Source of the DNA: Mycolicibacterium cosmeticum
GTDB taxonomy: Bacteria; Actinomycetota; Actinomycetes; Mycobacteriales; Mycobacteriaceae
Assembly (NCBI RefSeq): GCF_000613185.1
Contig: NZ_CCBB010000002.1
Location: 694,789-758,788, forward strand
Direction: 5' to 3'
Length of the DNA: 64,000 bases
The first letter of the stretch is position 1; each line of letters begins with the position of its first letter. Shown here piece after piece: positions 8,338 through 16,398 of this stretch. Both the position numbers and the translations under genes were made by a program. The notes beneath the pieces are model-generated. The model saw nothing but the letters and a program-made list of their open reading frames with translations, was not told the DNA's origin and made no database searches.

Positions 8338-9240
8338 TCAGCTCACCGAATCGAGCCTGGTCAGGAAGTCCCGGACCAACGGGACGACGTCGTGCAGGTG
8401 GGTCTCGAGCAGCCAATGCCCACCGCCGAGCAGGTGGATCTCGGCATCGGGATGGTCGCGGTGGTACGCGGTGGCCGCCGCCTCCGGCATGTAGCCGTCA
8501 TGCGGTCCCCACACGATCAGCGTGGGCGGCCGGTACTCACGCAGATAGGCCCGCTCACGCGGAAGCCATTCCAGCGTGGAGGGCTGGTCCTGCAGCAACT
8601 CGACCAGGTTGGCCCGGCGCTCGGGCGTGGACATCAAGGCCCAGTGCAGGGTCCACAGATCGGGGCTGACGCGGTCGGCGACATCGGCGGGCAACTCACC
8701 GGCGAACTCGTCACGGAACCCGTCGAGGCTGACATGCTCGGCATAGGCGCGGCGGGCGGCGGGACCGGGGTTGCTCCAGAGTTCGCGTAGCGCACCATAT
8801 TTCGGGCCGAACTCGTCGTCGTAGATGTCTCCGTTCTGGATGATCAGGCCCGTCACCCGCTCGGGCGCCGACATCGCCAACCGGAAGCCGAACTGCGAAC
8901 CATAGTCGTGCAGCCAGATCGCATATCGCTGCAGACCCAGGGCGTCGACAAACTCGGCCAGGAAGGCCGAGTAGGCGTCGAACGTGTAGCCGAAATCCGC
9001 CGGCGGCGGTGTCGCGCTGTACCCGAACCCGGGCAAGTCGGGCGCGACCGTGCGCCATCGATCACCCAACGCGGGCATCAGGTTCCGGTAGACGAAGGAC
9101 GAACCCGGATAGCCATGGGGCAGCAGTAGAACCGGGGCATCCCTCGGACCGGCCTCGCGGTAGAAGACGTCCAGACCGGCCACGCTCACGTGGCGGTGGC
9201 GAACTGCGGTGTTCGCTGTCGACTGAACCTCGTTGTCCAT
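8338..9240 (-). CDS. Alpha/beta hydrolase, epoxide hydrolase/haloalkane dehalogenase type
   Basis: A 300-residue hydrolase with an Asp nucleophile: HDYGSQFG places Asp112 at the elbow, HGYPGSS is the oxyanion loop, WGPHDGYMP carries the acid and GGGHWLLETH the catalytic His. An Asp nucleophile fits soluble epoxide hydrolases, dehalogenases or fluoroacetate dehalogenases rather than serine esterases. The cap-domain region (about 135-230) is present. The start ATG 9240 follows GGGTGGAGAG. It lies 41 bp downstream of another alpha/beta hydrolase on the same strand, so the two may be co-transcribed. Substrate unknown. Confidence 0.87.
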   Translation of the reverse strand: MDNEVQSTANTAVRHRHVSVAGLDVFYREAGPRDAPVLLLPHGYPGSSFVYRNLMPALGDRWRTVAPDLPGFGYSATPPPADFGYTFDAYSAFLAEFVDALGLQRYAIWLHDYGSQFGFRLAMSAPERVTGLIIQNGDIYDDEFGPKYGALRELWSNPGPAARRAYAEHVSLDGFRDEFAGELPADVADRVSPDLWTLHWALMSTPERRANLVELLQDQPSTLEWLPRERAYLREYRPPTLIVWGPHDGYMPEAAATAYHRDHPDAEIHLLGGGHWLLETHLHDVVPLVRDFLTRLDSVS

Positions 9241-9281
9241 CTCTCCACCCTGCCACAGCCCGCCCGGGCATCTGGGCGCCG

Positions 9282-10046
9282 TCAGGCTGCCCCGGTGCCG
9301 CCGGGGCGTCGACGCAGGGTGCGGCCGAAGAACCGAGCCGAGTCGTCCCGGACATGCTCGGGCAGTGCGGGGTACTTGCCGGAACAGGCCGACAGGGTCT
9401 TTTCCGCCGAGCCGAAGGCGTCGAACAACGCGATGCCGGCGCCGCGGTCGAATACCGGGTCGTCCCAAGGAATGCGGCACTCGACAGGCACGCTGATCTG
9501 CCGGGCCGTCTCGATGAGGGCGTCGTGCACGAGCACCGCCCCGAAACTCGCCGCGACGATCCGTGATTCGCTCGCCGTCAGCATCACGCCGGTCACCACG
9601 CCCAGCGAGACACCGCCGAAACCGGTTGGTGCATCGACTCCGATCTCGGGCAGCGCTTGCAGCGCGTCGATGGTGGCCTGCCATTCCGGTACCGCCCGCT
9701 CGGCGAGGGACATGCCGTAATCGGCGACGATCGGGGCGATCGGGTGGCCCGCATCCCTGCCCCGTCGGATCGCGTCGGCCCATCGCTGATCCCGGTCGTT
9801 GGGCGGCCTGTCTCCGTGTCCGGGTGCGTCGATGGCTGCGACGGAGAATCCATACGTACCGACGCAGTGCAGCGCGGTGGCCACCAGGCCCGGAGCTTTC
9901 TTGTGCATGCCGCCGCCGTGTGCGGCCAACAGCAGCGGCGCCCCGGGGGTGGCGCACACCGGCGTCCACAGCACGCCGGTGATGTCACCCAGGGTGAAGG
10001 TGCGTTCGGTGACGCCGTTCGATGATGTCGTCGAGGTGAAGTACAT
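9282..10046 (-). CDS. Alpha/beta hydrolase (dienelactone hydrolase-like)
   Basis: A 254-residue alpha/beta hydrolase. The oxyanion region is LLLAAHGGGMHKKAPG, an acidic turn follows in AIDAPGHGDRP, and the elbow GGVSLGVVTG supplies a Ser nucleophile. No signal peptide is present, so it acts in the cytoplasm. I chose the ATG at 10046, preceded by GAAAGG, because the upstream in-frame codons lack a ribosome site. A strongly translated-looking 17-codon ORF lies 51 bp upstream in the same transcript direction. The substrate is unknown; the family includes dienelactone hydrolases and acyl esterases. Confidence 0.82.
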   Translation of the reverse strand: MYFTSTTSSNGVTERTFTLGDITGVLWTPVCATPGAPLLLAAHGGGMHKKAPGLVATALHCVGTYGFSVAAIDAPGHGDRPPNDRDQRWADAIRRGRDAGHPIAPIVADYGMSLAERAVPEWQATIDALQALPEIGVDAPTGFGGVSLGVVTGVMLTASESRIVAASFGAVLVHDALIETARQISVPVECRIPWDDPVFDRGAGIALFDAFGSAEKTLSACSGKYPALPEHVRDDSARFFGRTLRRRPGGTGAA

Positions 10047-10097
10047 GATGGTGCCTTTCGGGATGGTCGAGTCCGACGCTCCCGGCGACACCGCTGT

Positions 10098-10151
10098 CTA
10101 TCGCCTGACCGTGAACACAAGTGGAAGCGCCCACATGATTACTGCGTTCAT
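10098..10151 (-). CDS. Putative 17-residue leader peptide
   Basis: ATG 10151 opens a 17-codon ORF, MNAVIMWALPLVFTVRR, that ends at TAG 10098. Seven bases before it is AGGAGGT, a perfect anti-16S Shine-Dalgarno and the strongest such site I noticed in the window. The ORF lies 51 bp upstream of the dienelactone-hydrolase-like gene, in the same direction. The peptide is hydrophobic and ends in two arginines. A regulatory leader or a short membrane peptide are both possible; no named peptide was recognised. Confidence 0.45.
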   Translation of the reverse strand: MNAVIMWALPLVFTVRR

Positions 10152-10292
10152 GGGTCTCACCTCCTCGTGTTCCGGCACGGTCGTACGCACGCTAGCAACG
10201 CCCCACAGCTCACGTCGAGCGGTTTTCTCCCGCCGGTGGCACGGACCGCGCGGCCACGTCGACGACGCGACGGACAGTGCCATAGTGACCAC

Positions 10293-10898
10293 GTGACACA
10301 ACCGGGATACGACGCGCTTGCCGACCAGTACGCCGCCATGTTCCCCGAGCCCTACCAGACCCCGTTCGAACGACACGCGGTCGAAGCCTTCACAGAGGTC
10401 ATTCGGATGCCGGGCTCCGTGGTGGACGTGGGTTGCGGTCCAGGCCACGTCACCCACGACCTCGCCAGCCGGGGACTCGACGCCATCGGATGCGACCCCA
10501 GTGCCGCCATGCTGGCCCTGGCGCGCAACGCTTACCCACAGCTGCGGTTCATCGACGACGACGCCACCCTCACCCACGTCGACGATCCCATCGCGGCAAT
10601 TCTCGCCCGGTTCAGCCTGATTCACCTTCCGCCCGACCGCGTCGATGCGGTCTTGCGATCGTGGGCGTCCCGGCTGCGGCCCGACACCCCGGTACTGATC
10701 GCGGTGCAGTCATCCGATACACCGGGCCCGGCAACACCTTTCGACCACGCGGTGGCACCGGCCTGGCGCTGGCCGGCCGATGAGCTGAGCCGAGTGCTTT
10801 CCTCGGCAGGCTTCGACGAAGACTGGCGACTGATCAACCGTCCCGACGGCGTTCACCGCTTTCCCGGCGTTCACATCCTCGCGCACCGCCGGTCCTAG
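10293..10898 (+). CDS. Class I SAM-dependent methyltransferase
   Basis: A 201-residue Rossmann methyltransferase. Motif I is VVDVGCGPGHVT, the acidic strand follows in AIGCDPSAAMLALA, and a motif-IV-like ARFSLIHLPP is near residue 110. Upstream sequence is open in frame, but GTG 10293 (VTQPGYDALADQY) matches the usual N-terminus of this family; there is little ribosome site, so the mRNA may be leaderless. It is divergent from the hydrolase and leader ORF. The substrate is unassignable; relatives methylate small molecules. Confidence 0.85.
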   Translation: MTQPGYDALADQYAAMFPEPYQTPFERHAVEAFTEVIRMPGSVVDVGCGPGHVTHDLASRGLDAIGCDPSAAMLALARNAYPQLRFIDDDATLTHVDDPIAAILARFSLIHLPPDRVDAVLRSWASRLRPDTPVLIAVQSSDTPGPATPFDHAVAPAWRWPADELSRVLSSAGFDEDWRLINRPDGVHRFPGVHILAHRRS

Positions 10899-10981
10899 CG
10901 TGCCCGGACTCCGCCGTCGCGGCGCCTGCGCGGCGGCTCGACCATCGGGGATGAATCGCGCCACCGGTGGGCGATCTAGGC

Positions 10982-11009
10982 GAAGACCCGTCATTTCGAC
11001 GGGGTCTTC
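10982..11009. terminator. Hairpin between methyltransferase and MBL genes
   Basis: GAAGACCCGTC (10982-10992) pairs with GACGGGGTCTTC (10998-11009) with one bulged G, around the loop ATTTC. It lies 83 bp after the methyltransferase stop and 26 bp before the MBL start. There is no U-tract, so it could be a U-less terminator or a 5'-UTR structure of the MBL mRNA. Confidence 0.45.
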
Positions 11010-11035
11010 CGTAGAACGCACGCAGGAGAAGAAAC

Positions 11036-11944
11036 ATGAGCCTGGACAACATCACCGAGCACAACGGGGTCGACGAGCTGGTGCCATCCCGGTACGCCGT
11101 CAAGGTGGGCGACATCGATGTCACGGTGATCAGCGACGGCGTCCTACCGATCACCGCCTCGACGCTGGCGACCAACGCCGAACCTGCCGCGCTGGCGAGT
11201 TGGCTGGACGACAATTTCCTGCCGCCCGAGATCATCGACTGGCCGCTGAACGTGGTGGTCGTGCGCACCGGCGGCAGGACCATCCTGGTCGACGCCGGTC
11301 TGGGTGTGGAGTTCCCCGACTTTCCGCGCGCCGGCCAGACGGTCCAGCGCCTGGAGGCTGCCGGCATCGATCCCGGATCGGTGACCGATGTGGTGCTCAC
11401 CCACCTGCACATGGACCATGTCGGCGGTCTGCTGACCGAGGGGCTGAAAGACCGGCTCCGGCCCGACCTGCGGATCCACGTCGCGACGCGGGAAGCCGAG
11501 TTCTGGGGTGCACCCGATTTCTCGCACACCACCATGCCCGCACCGGTACCCGCTGCACTGCGGTCCATCGCCACGCGATTCCTGGACGAGTATCACGGTT
11601 ACCTGCGCACGTTCGAGACCGAGTACGAGGTCGCCCCCGGTGTGCTGCTCTCGCGGACCGGCGGACACACTCCAGGCCACAGCATCGTCCGGCTGGCATC
11701 CGGCGGTGACCGGTTGACGTTCGCCGGGGACGCGGTGTTCGCACCCGGGTTCGAGAACCCGGAGTGGCACAACGGCTTCGAGCACGATCCCGAGGAAGCG
11801 GCCCGCGTCCGGGTCGCGTTGCTGCGGGAGCTGGCGTCGACCGGTGAGGCACTGGTGGCCACCCACCTGCCCTTTCCGTCGGTCTGCCACGTGGCCACCG
11901 CGGGTGACGCATTCCGCTGTGTACCCGCTCCGTGGGACTACTGA
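11036..11944 (+). CDS. Metallo-beta-lactamase-fold hydrolase
   Basis: A 302-residue MBL-fold protein. The metal motif THLHMDHVGG lies near residue 122, with later ligands in GGHTPGHS, FAGDAVF and ATHLPFP. The order resembles the lactonase/AttM-like or glyoxalase II-like branches, so an ester or lactone substrate is plausible but not proven. No signal peptide. The ATG at 11036 follows CAGGAGAAG. It may be co-transcribed with, or separated by the hairpin from, the upstream methyltransferase. Confidence 0.87.
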   Translation: MSLDNITEHNGVDELVPSRYAVKVGDIDVTVISDGVLPITASTLATNAEPAALASWLDDNFLPPEIIDWPLNVVVVRTGGRTILVDAGLGVEFPDFPRAGQTVQRLEAAGIDPGSVTDVVLTHLHMDHVGGLLTEGLKDRLRPDLRIHVATREAEFWGAPDFSHTTMPAPVPAALRSIATRFLDEYHGYLRTFETEYEVAPGVLLSRTGGHTPGHSIVRLASGGDRLTFAGDAVFAPGFENPEWHNGFEHDPEEAARVRVALLRELASTGEALVATHLPFPSVCHVATAGDAFRCVPAPWDY

Positions 11945-12062
11945 CCGTGCTCAGCAAACCGGAATGCTTAGCGGCGCTCAAAACCGGGTAACACCGCGAG
12001 GTCCGTTCTGTGAAAACAGCGGCTCAGCTGGACGCAGCCGTATGAAGAGAAACGAGCCTCAC

Positions 12063-12494
12063 ATGTCGATTGTTCGGATCATCCGTGGAGTACCCGTCAC
12101 CGCCGCTGTCGCGGGTGCCGTTCTGGTCGGTGGACTGACCGCATGCGGTTCCGACAGTGGTGGCAGCGATTCCACCTCCACGTCCACATCCACCTCCACG
12201 ACGGAGTCGACGCCGACGACCACGTCGACGACCGTCGAGATGACCACCATGGCACCCGCCCCGGCCGAAACCGGGGCCCCGGGCGCCGGGGCCGGACCCG
12301 GTGGCGCCACCGCAGGCGTGCCCGGCGCCGGCGCGGGTGCGGGTCCGGGTGGGGCCACGGCGGGCGTCCCGGGTGCGGGCGCAGGTGCGGGTCCGGGTGG
12401 CGCCACGGCGGGCGTCCCGGGTGCGAGCGCCGGCGCCGGCCCCGGCGGTGCCGGTGCGTGCGCGGGCCCGGTGTGCGTGGGAACAGGTGGATAA
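12063..12494 (+). CDS. Gly/Ala/Pro-repeat lipoprotein, unknown function
   Basis: A 143-residue protein with a signal peptide and a lipobox, GLTACGS, giving lipidated Cys28. Then come a Ser/Thr-rich linker (residues 31-62, possibly mannosylated, as in other mycobacterial lipoproteins) and near-identical Gly/Ala repeats from residue 73 to about 135. Two cysteines (133, 138) sit near the C-terminus and could form a disulfide. No catalytic domain is visible; it looks like a surface or cell-wall-spanning protein. It lies 56 bp upstream of the cutinase gene on the same strand. Function unknown. Confidence 0.72.
   Translation: MSIVRIIRGVPVTAAVAGAVLVGGLTACGSDSGGSDSTSTSTSTSTTESTPTTTSTTVEMTTMAPAPAETGAPGAGAGPGGATAGVPGAGAGAGPGGATAGVPGAGAGAGPGGATAGVPGASAGAGPGGAGACAGPVCVGTGG
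12279..12467 (+). repeat. In-frame tandem repeats in the lipoprotein gene
   Basis: Four tandem units encode PGAGA(GA)GPGGATAGV: one of 14 codons (residues 73-86), two identical at protein level of 16 codons (87-102, 103-118), and a diverged fourth (119-135, PGASAGAGPGGAGACAG). Near-identical DNA between the copies suggests copy number may vary by slippage. Confidence 0.8.
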
Positions 12495-12550
12495 TCCGTA
12501 CCAGGTCCGCCAGGCCTTGATCGAGTACCGAGATCTAACGGAGGTTTTCG

Positions 12551-13291
12551 ATGCGCGAAGAATTCGGGGCGGAAGCTTCCGGGTCTCACGTCGGACGGGT
12601 CACGCGCCGGGTGGGCAGCGTCCTGGCTGCGACGGCGGCGGTGCTGGCCGGTGCCACGCTGGCGGCACCGGCCGCCGTCGCCGCCCCCTGCCCGGACGCC
12701 GAGGTGGTGTTCGCCCGCGGCACCGGTGAACCACCCGGCCCCGGCGGCATCGGGCAGGCCTTCGTCGACGCACTGCGCGCCAAGGCGAGCGGGAAATCGG
12801 TCGCCGACTATGCGGTCAACTATCAGGCCAGCGCCGATTTCAACGACGGCTTCCAGTTCGCCCTGACTGTCGTCGACGGGATCAGGGACGCCACCAACCA
12901 CATCCAGGCGGTGGCGGCCGACTGCCCGGCCACCAAGATGGTGCTCGGTGGCTTCTCCCAGGGGGCGGCGGTAGCCGCGTTCAGCACCTCGGCCGAGATT
13001 CCCGCTGGCGTGCCGGCGGCCTTCGTGCCGGCACCGATGCCCCCGGAAATCTCGGACCACGTCGCCGCGGTGGTGCTGTTCGGCAAGCCGTCGAACCAGT
13101 TCTTGAGTGACGCCGGCGCACCGCTCATCACCATCGGCCCGCTGTATGTGCCCAAGACGATCGACCTGTGCGCTCCCGGTGACACCATCTGCAATGGTGC
13201 GCCGCCCGGGCCCCCAACCGGGGCACACAACGCGTACGTCGCCGACGGCCTGGTGAACCAGGCCGCGGAGTTCGCCGCGAGCAGGTTGTAG
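12551..13291 (+). CDS. Secreted cutinase-family serine esterase
   Basis: A 246-residue cutinase. A signal peptide ends around AAVAAP; the mature domain starts CPDAEVVFARGTGEP, as in mycobacterial culture-filtrate cutinases (Cfp21/Cut-like). The nucleophile is Ser136 in GGFSQG; the Asp lies in GDTICNG and the His in GAHNAYVADG. Paired cysteines are typical of the fold. It should hydrolyse lipid esters outside the cell; mycobacterial cutinases act as phospholipases or thioesterases rather than on plant cutin. GGAGG precedes ATG 12551. A strong terminator follows. Two more cutinases occur in this window. Confidence 0.93.
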   Translation: MREEFGAEASGSHVGRVTRRVGSVLAATAAVLAGATLAAPAAVAAPCPDAEVVFARGTGEPPGPGGIGQAFVDALRAKASGKSVADYAVNYQASADFNDGFQFALTVVDGIRDATNHIQAVAADCPATKMVLGGFSQGAAVAAFSTSAEIPAGVPAAFVPAPMPPEISDHVAAVVLFGKPSNQFLSDAGAPLITIGPLYVPKTIDLCAPGDTICNGAPPGPPTGAHNAYVADGLVNQAAEFAASRL

Positions 13292-13311
13292 TTCACCGCG
13301 CTGCACACGGT

Positions 13312-13345
13312 GTGGCCCCGGACGGGTGTTTCCGTCCGGGGCCAC
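13312..13345. terminator. 14-bp perfect stem-loop between convergent genes
   Basis: GTGGCCCCGGACGG (13312-13325) pairs perfectly with CCGTCCGGGGCCAC (13332-13345) around GTGTTT. It sits 20 bp after the cutinase stop and 22 bp before the 3' end of the convergent small secreted gene, so it probably terminates both. There is no long U-run, as is usual for mycobacterial terminators. Confidence 0.75.
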
Positions 13346-13367
13346 GTCGTGTTGTCATCCCTGTCGT

Positions 13368-13607
13368 TTATCCGTTGCCCACAGGGGGTGTGCCGCCGTT
13401 CGGCCCGTACGGGCCGTTCTGAACGCCGTCTCCGGGCACGGGCGGAGTGGCCGATTCACTGGCGCTGCCGGGTGCCTCGCACAAGGTGGCGGTGCCGGCG
13501 TTCTGACAGGGATCGGGTTCTGCCGACGCGGCGGGGGCTAGCGCGATGCCCGCCCCCGCGGCACATGCCGCTACCAGCAGGGTCGTGGACGCAGTCTTGC
13601 GCATCAT
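13368..13607 (-). CDS. Small secreted protein, unknown function
   Basis: A 79-residue protein with a Sec signal peptide (MMRKTASTTLLVAACAAG... ASAEPDP) and a short low-complexity mature part rich in Gly, Pro and Asn, ending GGTPPVGNG. Two cysteines (CQNAGTATLC) probably form a disulfide. GAGGAG lies five bases before ATG 13607. No domain recognised; the EPDPC start of the mature part is common among small mycobacterial exported proteins. Confidence 0.72.
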   Translation of the reverse strand: MMRKTASTTLLVAACAAGAGIALAPAASAEPDPCQNAGTATLCEAPGSASESATPPVPGDGVQNGPYGPNGGTPPVGNG

Positions 13608-13747
13608 GAAATCTCCTCGATGCTGATCGATGACGTCTGGTTTGGACCGCTCATGCTCGGCGATCACACGGGACGGCCGGGCAAATCAGCCTGCCGTGTC
13701 CCGACCAATCGGGTACCCGGGTCCCCCCGGGAGGCAAACGCGTCGGG

Positions 13748-14440
13748 TCACTCGATATCGGCGACCGAATCGACGTACTGATCGACCTGCTCGGGCGCGA
13801 TGTCGTGGGCGAGCCGGGGGTCGCCGTACTCGAACGGGCGGTGCAGGAAAACCGTGCCCATCCCCAGGGCCTTCGCCGCTTCGAGGTCATACGGGTGAGC
13901 GGCCACCATTGCCGCCTCGCGGGGCGCGACACCCAGGTACTGCAGTGCGCGCAGATAGGTTGTCGGCGCGGGCTTGAAGGCGCCGATCATCTCCGCGGTG
14001 AAAATGGCGTCCATATCGATCGCGAGGCGCTTGAACAGCGAGATCATGGTGCTCATATCGGTGTTCGACAGGGTTGCGGTGATCGCCCGTCCGCGCAGTC
14101 GCGCCATTCCGGCTCGCACGTCGGGCCAGGGTTCCAGTCGCTGCCAACCGGCCGCGGCCAGCTCGGTGTCGCCGGCACTCGGCCGATCCAGGCCGTGGCC
14201 GACGCACACTTCGGCGAAACCGGCCGCGTACAGGTCTTGCACCCGGCGCCAATTTTCGACGCTCTGCGGGATGCTCCGGACCCGCCTGAAATAGTCCTCG
14301 CGCCATGCCCGGGTGAGGTCGGCGGGGTCGACGGTCGTAATCTGCTGACTGTCAAGGAAATCGGTGACGGCATCGGTCACCGGACGGAAGAAATCCAGCA
14401 ATGTGCCCTGGACATCGAAGAGGTAGGCCCGAAACCGCAT
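13748..14440 (-). CDS. Haloacid dehalogenase (type II)-like hydrolase
   Basis: A 230-residue HAD-superfamily protein. Motif I is FDVQGTLLD (Asp nucleophile at residue 9), motif II the TLSNTD segment, motif III the Lys in GAFKPAP, and motif IV is weak in MVAAHPYDLEAAKALGMG. The insertion between motifs and the AAHPYDL segment resemble L-2-haloacid dehalogenases; phosphatase activity is the alternative. It lies immediately downstream of the TetR gene on the same strand (9-bp gap), suggesting co-transcription. Confidence 0.85.
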   Translation of the reverse strand: MRFRAYLFDVQGTLLDFFRPVTDAVTDFLDSQQITTVDPADLTRAWREDYFRRVRSIPQSVENWRRVQDLYAAGFAEVCVGHGLDRPSAGDTELAAAGWQRLEPWPDVRAGMARLRGRAITATLSNTDMSTMISLFKRLAIDMDAIFTAEMIGAFKPAPTTYLRALQYLGVAPREAAMVAAHPYDLEAAKALGMGTVFLHRPFEYGDPRLAHDIAPEQVDQYVDSVADIE

Positions 14441-14449
14441 GAGGCCACC

Positions 14450-15055
14450 CTATCGCTGGTCGCGACCGAAGTTCGTTGCCAGCGGCAGGAATACGTCGTC
14501 GACGATCTCGGTGATGGTCTGCTCGGGCACCGCCGCCATGGTCATGAACATTTCGTGTCGCACGAGGTCGACCGGCAGCGTCATGATTCGGGCCGGCGGC
14601 ACCGCGGCGAGTTCGCCGCGCGCCACGGCTCGTTCGATGACGGTGTCCATGATGGACGGTCCCTCGGGCACAAACCACGCGCGCAGTTCCCTGGGCGACC
14701 CGTCGGCGTCGTCGTAATAGGCGCCGAGCCGGGCGGCGATCAGTCCCATGATGCGTGACCGGCGCTCACTCAACTCGGTGAGCAGCGCCAGCATGTCGGC
14801 CCGCAGACTCCCGGTGTCCGGGGTCGAGATCCCGTCGACCTCTCCCCTGCGCCGGATCACCGCCTGCAGCAGGTCCCGTCGCGATGGCCAACGCCGGTAC
14901 AGCACGGACCGCGCGGTGGATGCCCGCTCGGCCACCGATTCGATGGTGAATCTGTCATAGCCGGCCTCGATGAGCTGCTCCCAACCCGCGTCGAGGATGG
15001 CGGACTCCAGTGCGGCGCCGCGACGCCGCTGAACGGCAAGCTCTTTAGAGGACAC
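14450..15055 (-). CDS. TetR-family transcriptional regulator
   Basis: A 201-residue TetR regulator from GTG 15055. The helix-turn-helix is YDRFTIESVAERASTARSVLYRRW, followed by a TetR C-terminal domain with a long helical tail. It is divergent from the FAD monooxygenase at 15159, and the intergenic region carries inverted 10-bp repeats, so it most likely represses the monooxygenase; the HAD gene downstream may belong to the same regulon. Confidence 0.92.
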   Translation of the reverse strand: MSSKELAVQRRRGAALESAILDAGWEQLIEAGYDRFTIESVAERASTARSVLYRRWPSRRDLLQAVIRRRGEVDGISTPDTGSLRADMLALLTELSERRSRIMGLIAARLGAYYDDADGSPRELRAWFVPEGPSIMDTVIERAVARGELAAVPPARIMTLPVDLVRHEMFMTMAAVPEQTITEIVDDVFLPLATNFGRDQR

Positions 15056-15059
15056 TTGC

Positions 15060-15101
15060 GTATCTTATCGCACGACGCTACAGTCGGGCCAGATAAGATA
15101 C
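15060..15101. promoter_or_regulatory. Inverted repeats between TetR and monooxygenase genes
   Basis: GTATCTTATC (15060-15069) and GATAAGATAC (15092-15101) are perfect inverted 10-bp repeats, 32 bp centre to centre (about three helical turns). An ACATATGT palindrome overlaps the right arm (15100-15107). The spacing suits two TetR dimers or a looped operator controlling the divergent pair. Confidence 0.6.
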
Positions 15102-15158
15102 ATATGTGTAGCTAAACGCTCGAACGCACTTCGCGCCCAGCCCTATTGGAGGATCGCC

Positions 15159-16391
15159 ATGTCCCGTTCCAGTGCCCTGATCTCCGGTGCCAGCATTGCC
15201 GGACCGGCCCTTGCCTTCTGGCTGTCCGAGGCCGGCTGGGACGTCACCGTGGTCGAACGCGCCGACCGGTTGCGCACCAGCGGATACCCGATCGACATCC
15301 GGGGTACCGCAACGGAAATCGTGCGCCGGATGGGGCTTCATGACCAGATCTGGGCACGACGCTACCGGCACGCACCGGTAAGCCTGCTCTCGCCGGGGGG
15401 CCGGCGGTTGGGCACCCTCGACTACGGCGAACTGCTCGCCGATCCGGGCAGCGGCGATATCGAACTCACCCGCGGCGCGCTCAGCGAAATCCTGTACCGG
15501 GCCGGCGCCGCACGCGTCGACTACGTCTTCGGCGACACGATCACCGCACTGACCCAAACCGACACCGGCGTCGATGTCACCTTCGCCCATCGAGAAGCAC
15601 AGACGTTCGACGTGGTGATCGGCGCCGACGGCATCCACTCCAACGTCCGCGGCCTCACCTTCGGCGACGAATCGCAGTTCGTCCGCCACCTCGGCCCCTA
15701 CGCGGCCGTCTGGGACATGCCGCCGGAGTTGTTCCCTCCCGGAAGCGGTTTCATGTACTCCCACCCCGGCAGGACGGTCATCGTCGAGCGTCACCAGGAC
15801 GGCCCCGCCCGCGCATTCCTGGTCTTCGTCCATCCAACTCCCGGCTCGGTGGACCGCCACGACGAGCGGGCGGTCATCGCCACCCTCCGCGATGCGTTCC
15901 GCGACGACCACTGGCGCACCGAGGAGATCATCGCCACCCTCCCGGAATCCGAAGACCTCTATTTCGACACCGTCAGCCAGGTGCGGATGCCGTGCTGGAG
16001 TTCGGGACGGGTCGCCCTGGTCGGGGATGCCGCCTACGCCCCGGCCCTGCTGTCCGGCCAAGGCACCAGCATCGCGATCGCCGGTGCCTACATCCTGGCC
16101 GGCGAACTGGTGCGCCAGGCCAGCCCCCAGGACGCGTTCACCGCCTACGAACACCGCTTGCGCGGGTACGTGGAGCGAAATCAGAGTCTGGCACTGCGCA
16201 CGGATTCCACTGTCATCTCACGCACCGGCGCGGCGCTGCTGCGGCGCAACATCAAGCTGACTCTGGTGCCGTGGCTGCAACGGCTCGGGATCGCGCATCT
16301 GCTGCAAACCAAGCTCCGTTCGGCCGCCACCGACCTCGTGCTGGCGCCACACGATCTGCAACGCAGCGGCACCGCCCAGCGCACCGGTTGA
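15159..16391 (+). CDS. FAD-dependent monooxygenase (PHBH/TetX type)
   Basis: A 410-residue class A flavoprotein monooxygenase. FAD is bound by the N-terminal ISGASIAGPALAFWL loop with a VVERAD acidic turn, the DG motif is GADGIHSNVR near residue 155, and the GD motif is RVALVGDAAYAPALLSGQG near 285. This order is that of aromatic hydroxylases, TetX and rifampicin monooxygenases; the substrate is unknown. GGAGG precedes the ATG. It is controlled by, or at least adjacent to, the divergent TetR. Detoxification of an aromatic or antibiotic-like inducer is a reasonable inference. Confidence 0.92.
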   Translation: MSRSSALISGASIAGPALAFWLSEAGWDVTVVERADRLRTSGYPIDIRGTATEIVRRMGLHDQIWARRYRHAPVSLLSPGGRRLGTLDYGELLADPGSGDIELTRGALSEILYRAGAARVDYVFGDTITALTQTDTGVDVTFAHREAQTFDVVIGADGIHSNVRGLTFGDESQFVRHLGPYAAVWDMPPELFPPGSGFMYSHPGRTVIVERHQDGPARAFLVFVHPTPGSVDRHDERAVIATLRDAFRDDHWRTEEIIATLPESEDLYFDTVSQVRMPCWSSGRVALVGDAAYAPALLSGQGTSIAIAGAYILAGELVRQASPQDAFTAYEHRLRGYVERNQSLALRTDSTVISRTGAALLRRNIKLTLVPWLQRLGIAHLLQTKLRSAATDLVLAPHDLQRSGTAQRTG

Positions 16392-16398
16392 CGACGCG

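Noticed and set aside
12279..12467. PE_PGRS or PPE gene
   Set aside because: There is no PE or PPE N-terminal domain; the protein is a lipoprotein with short Gly/Ala repeats.
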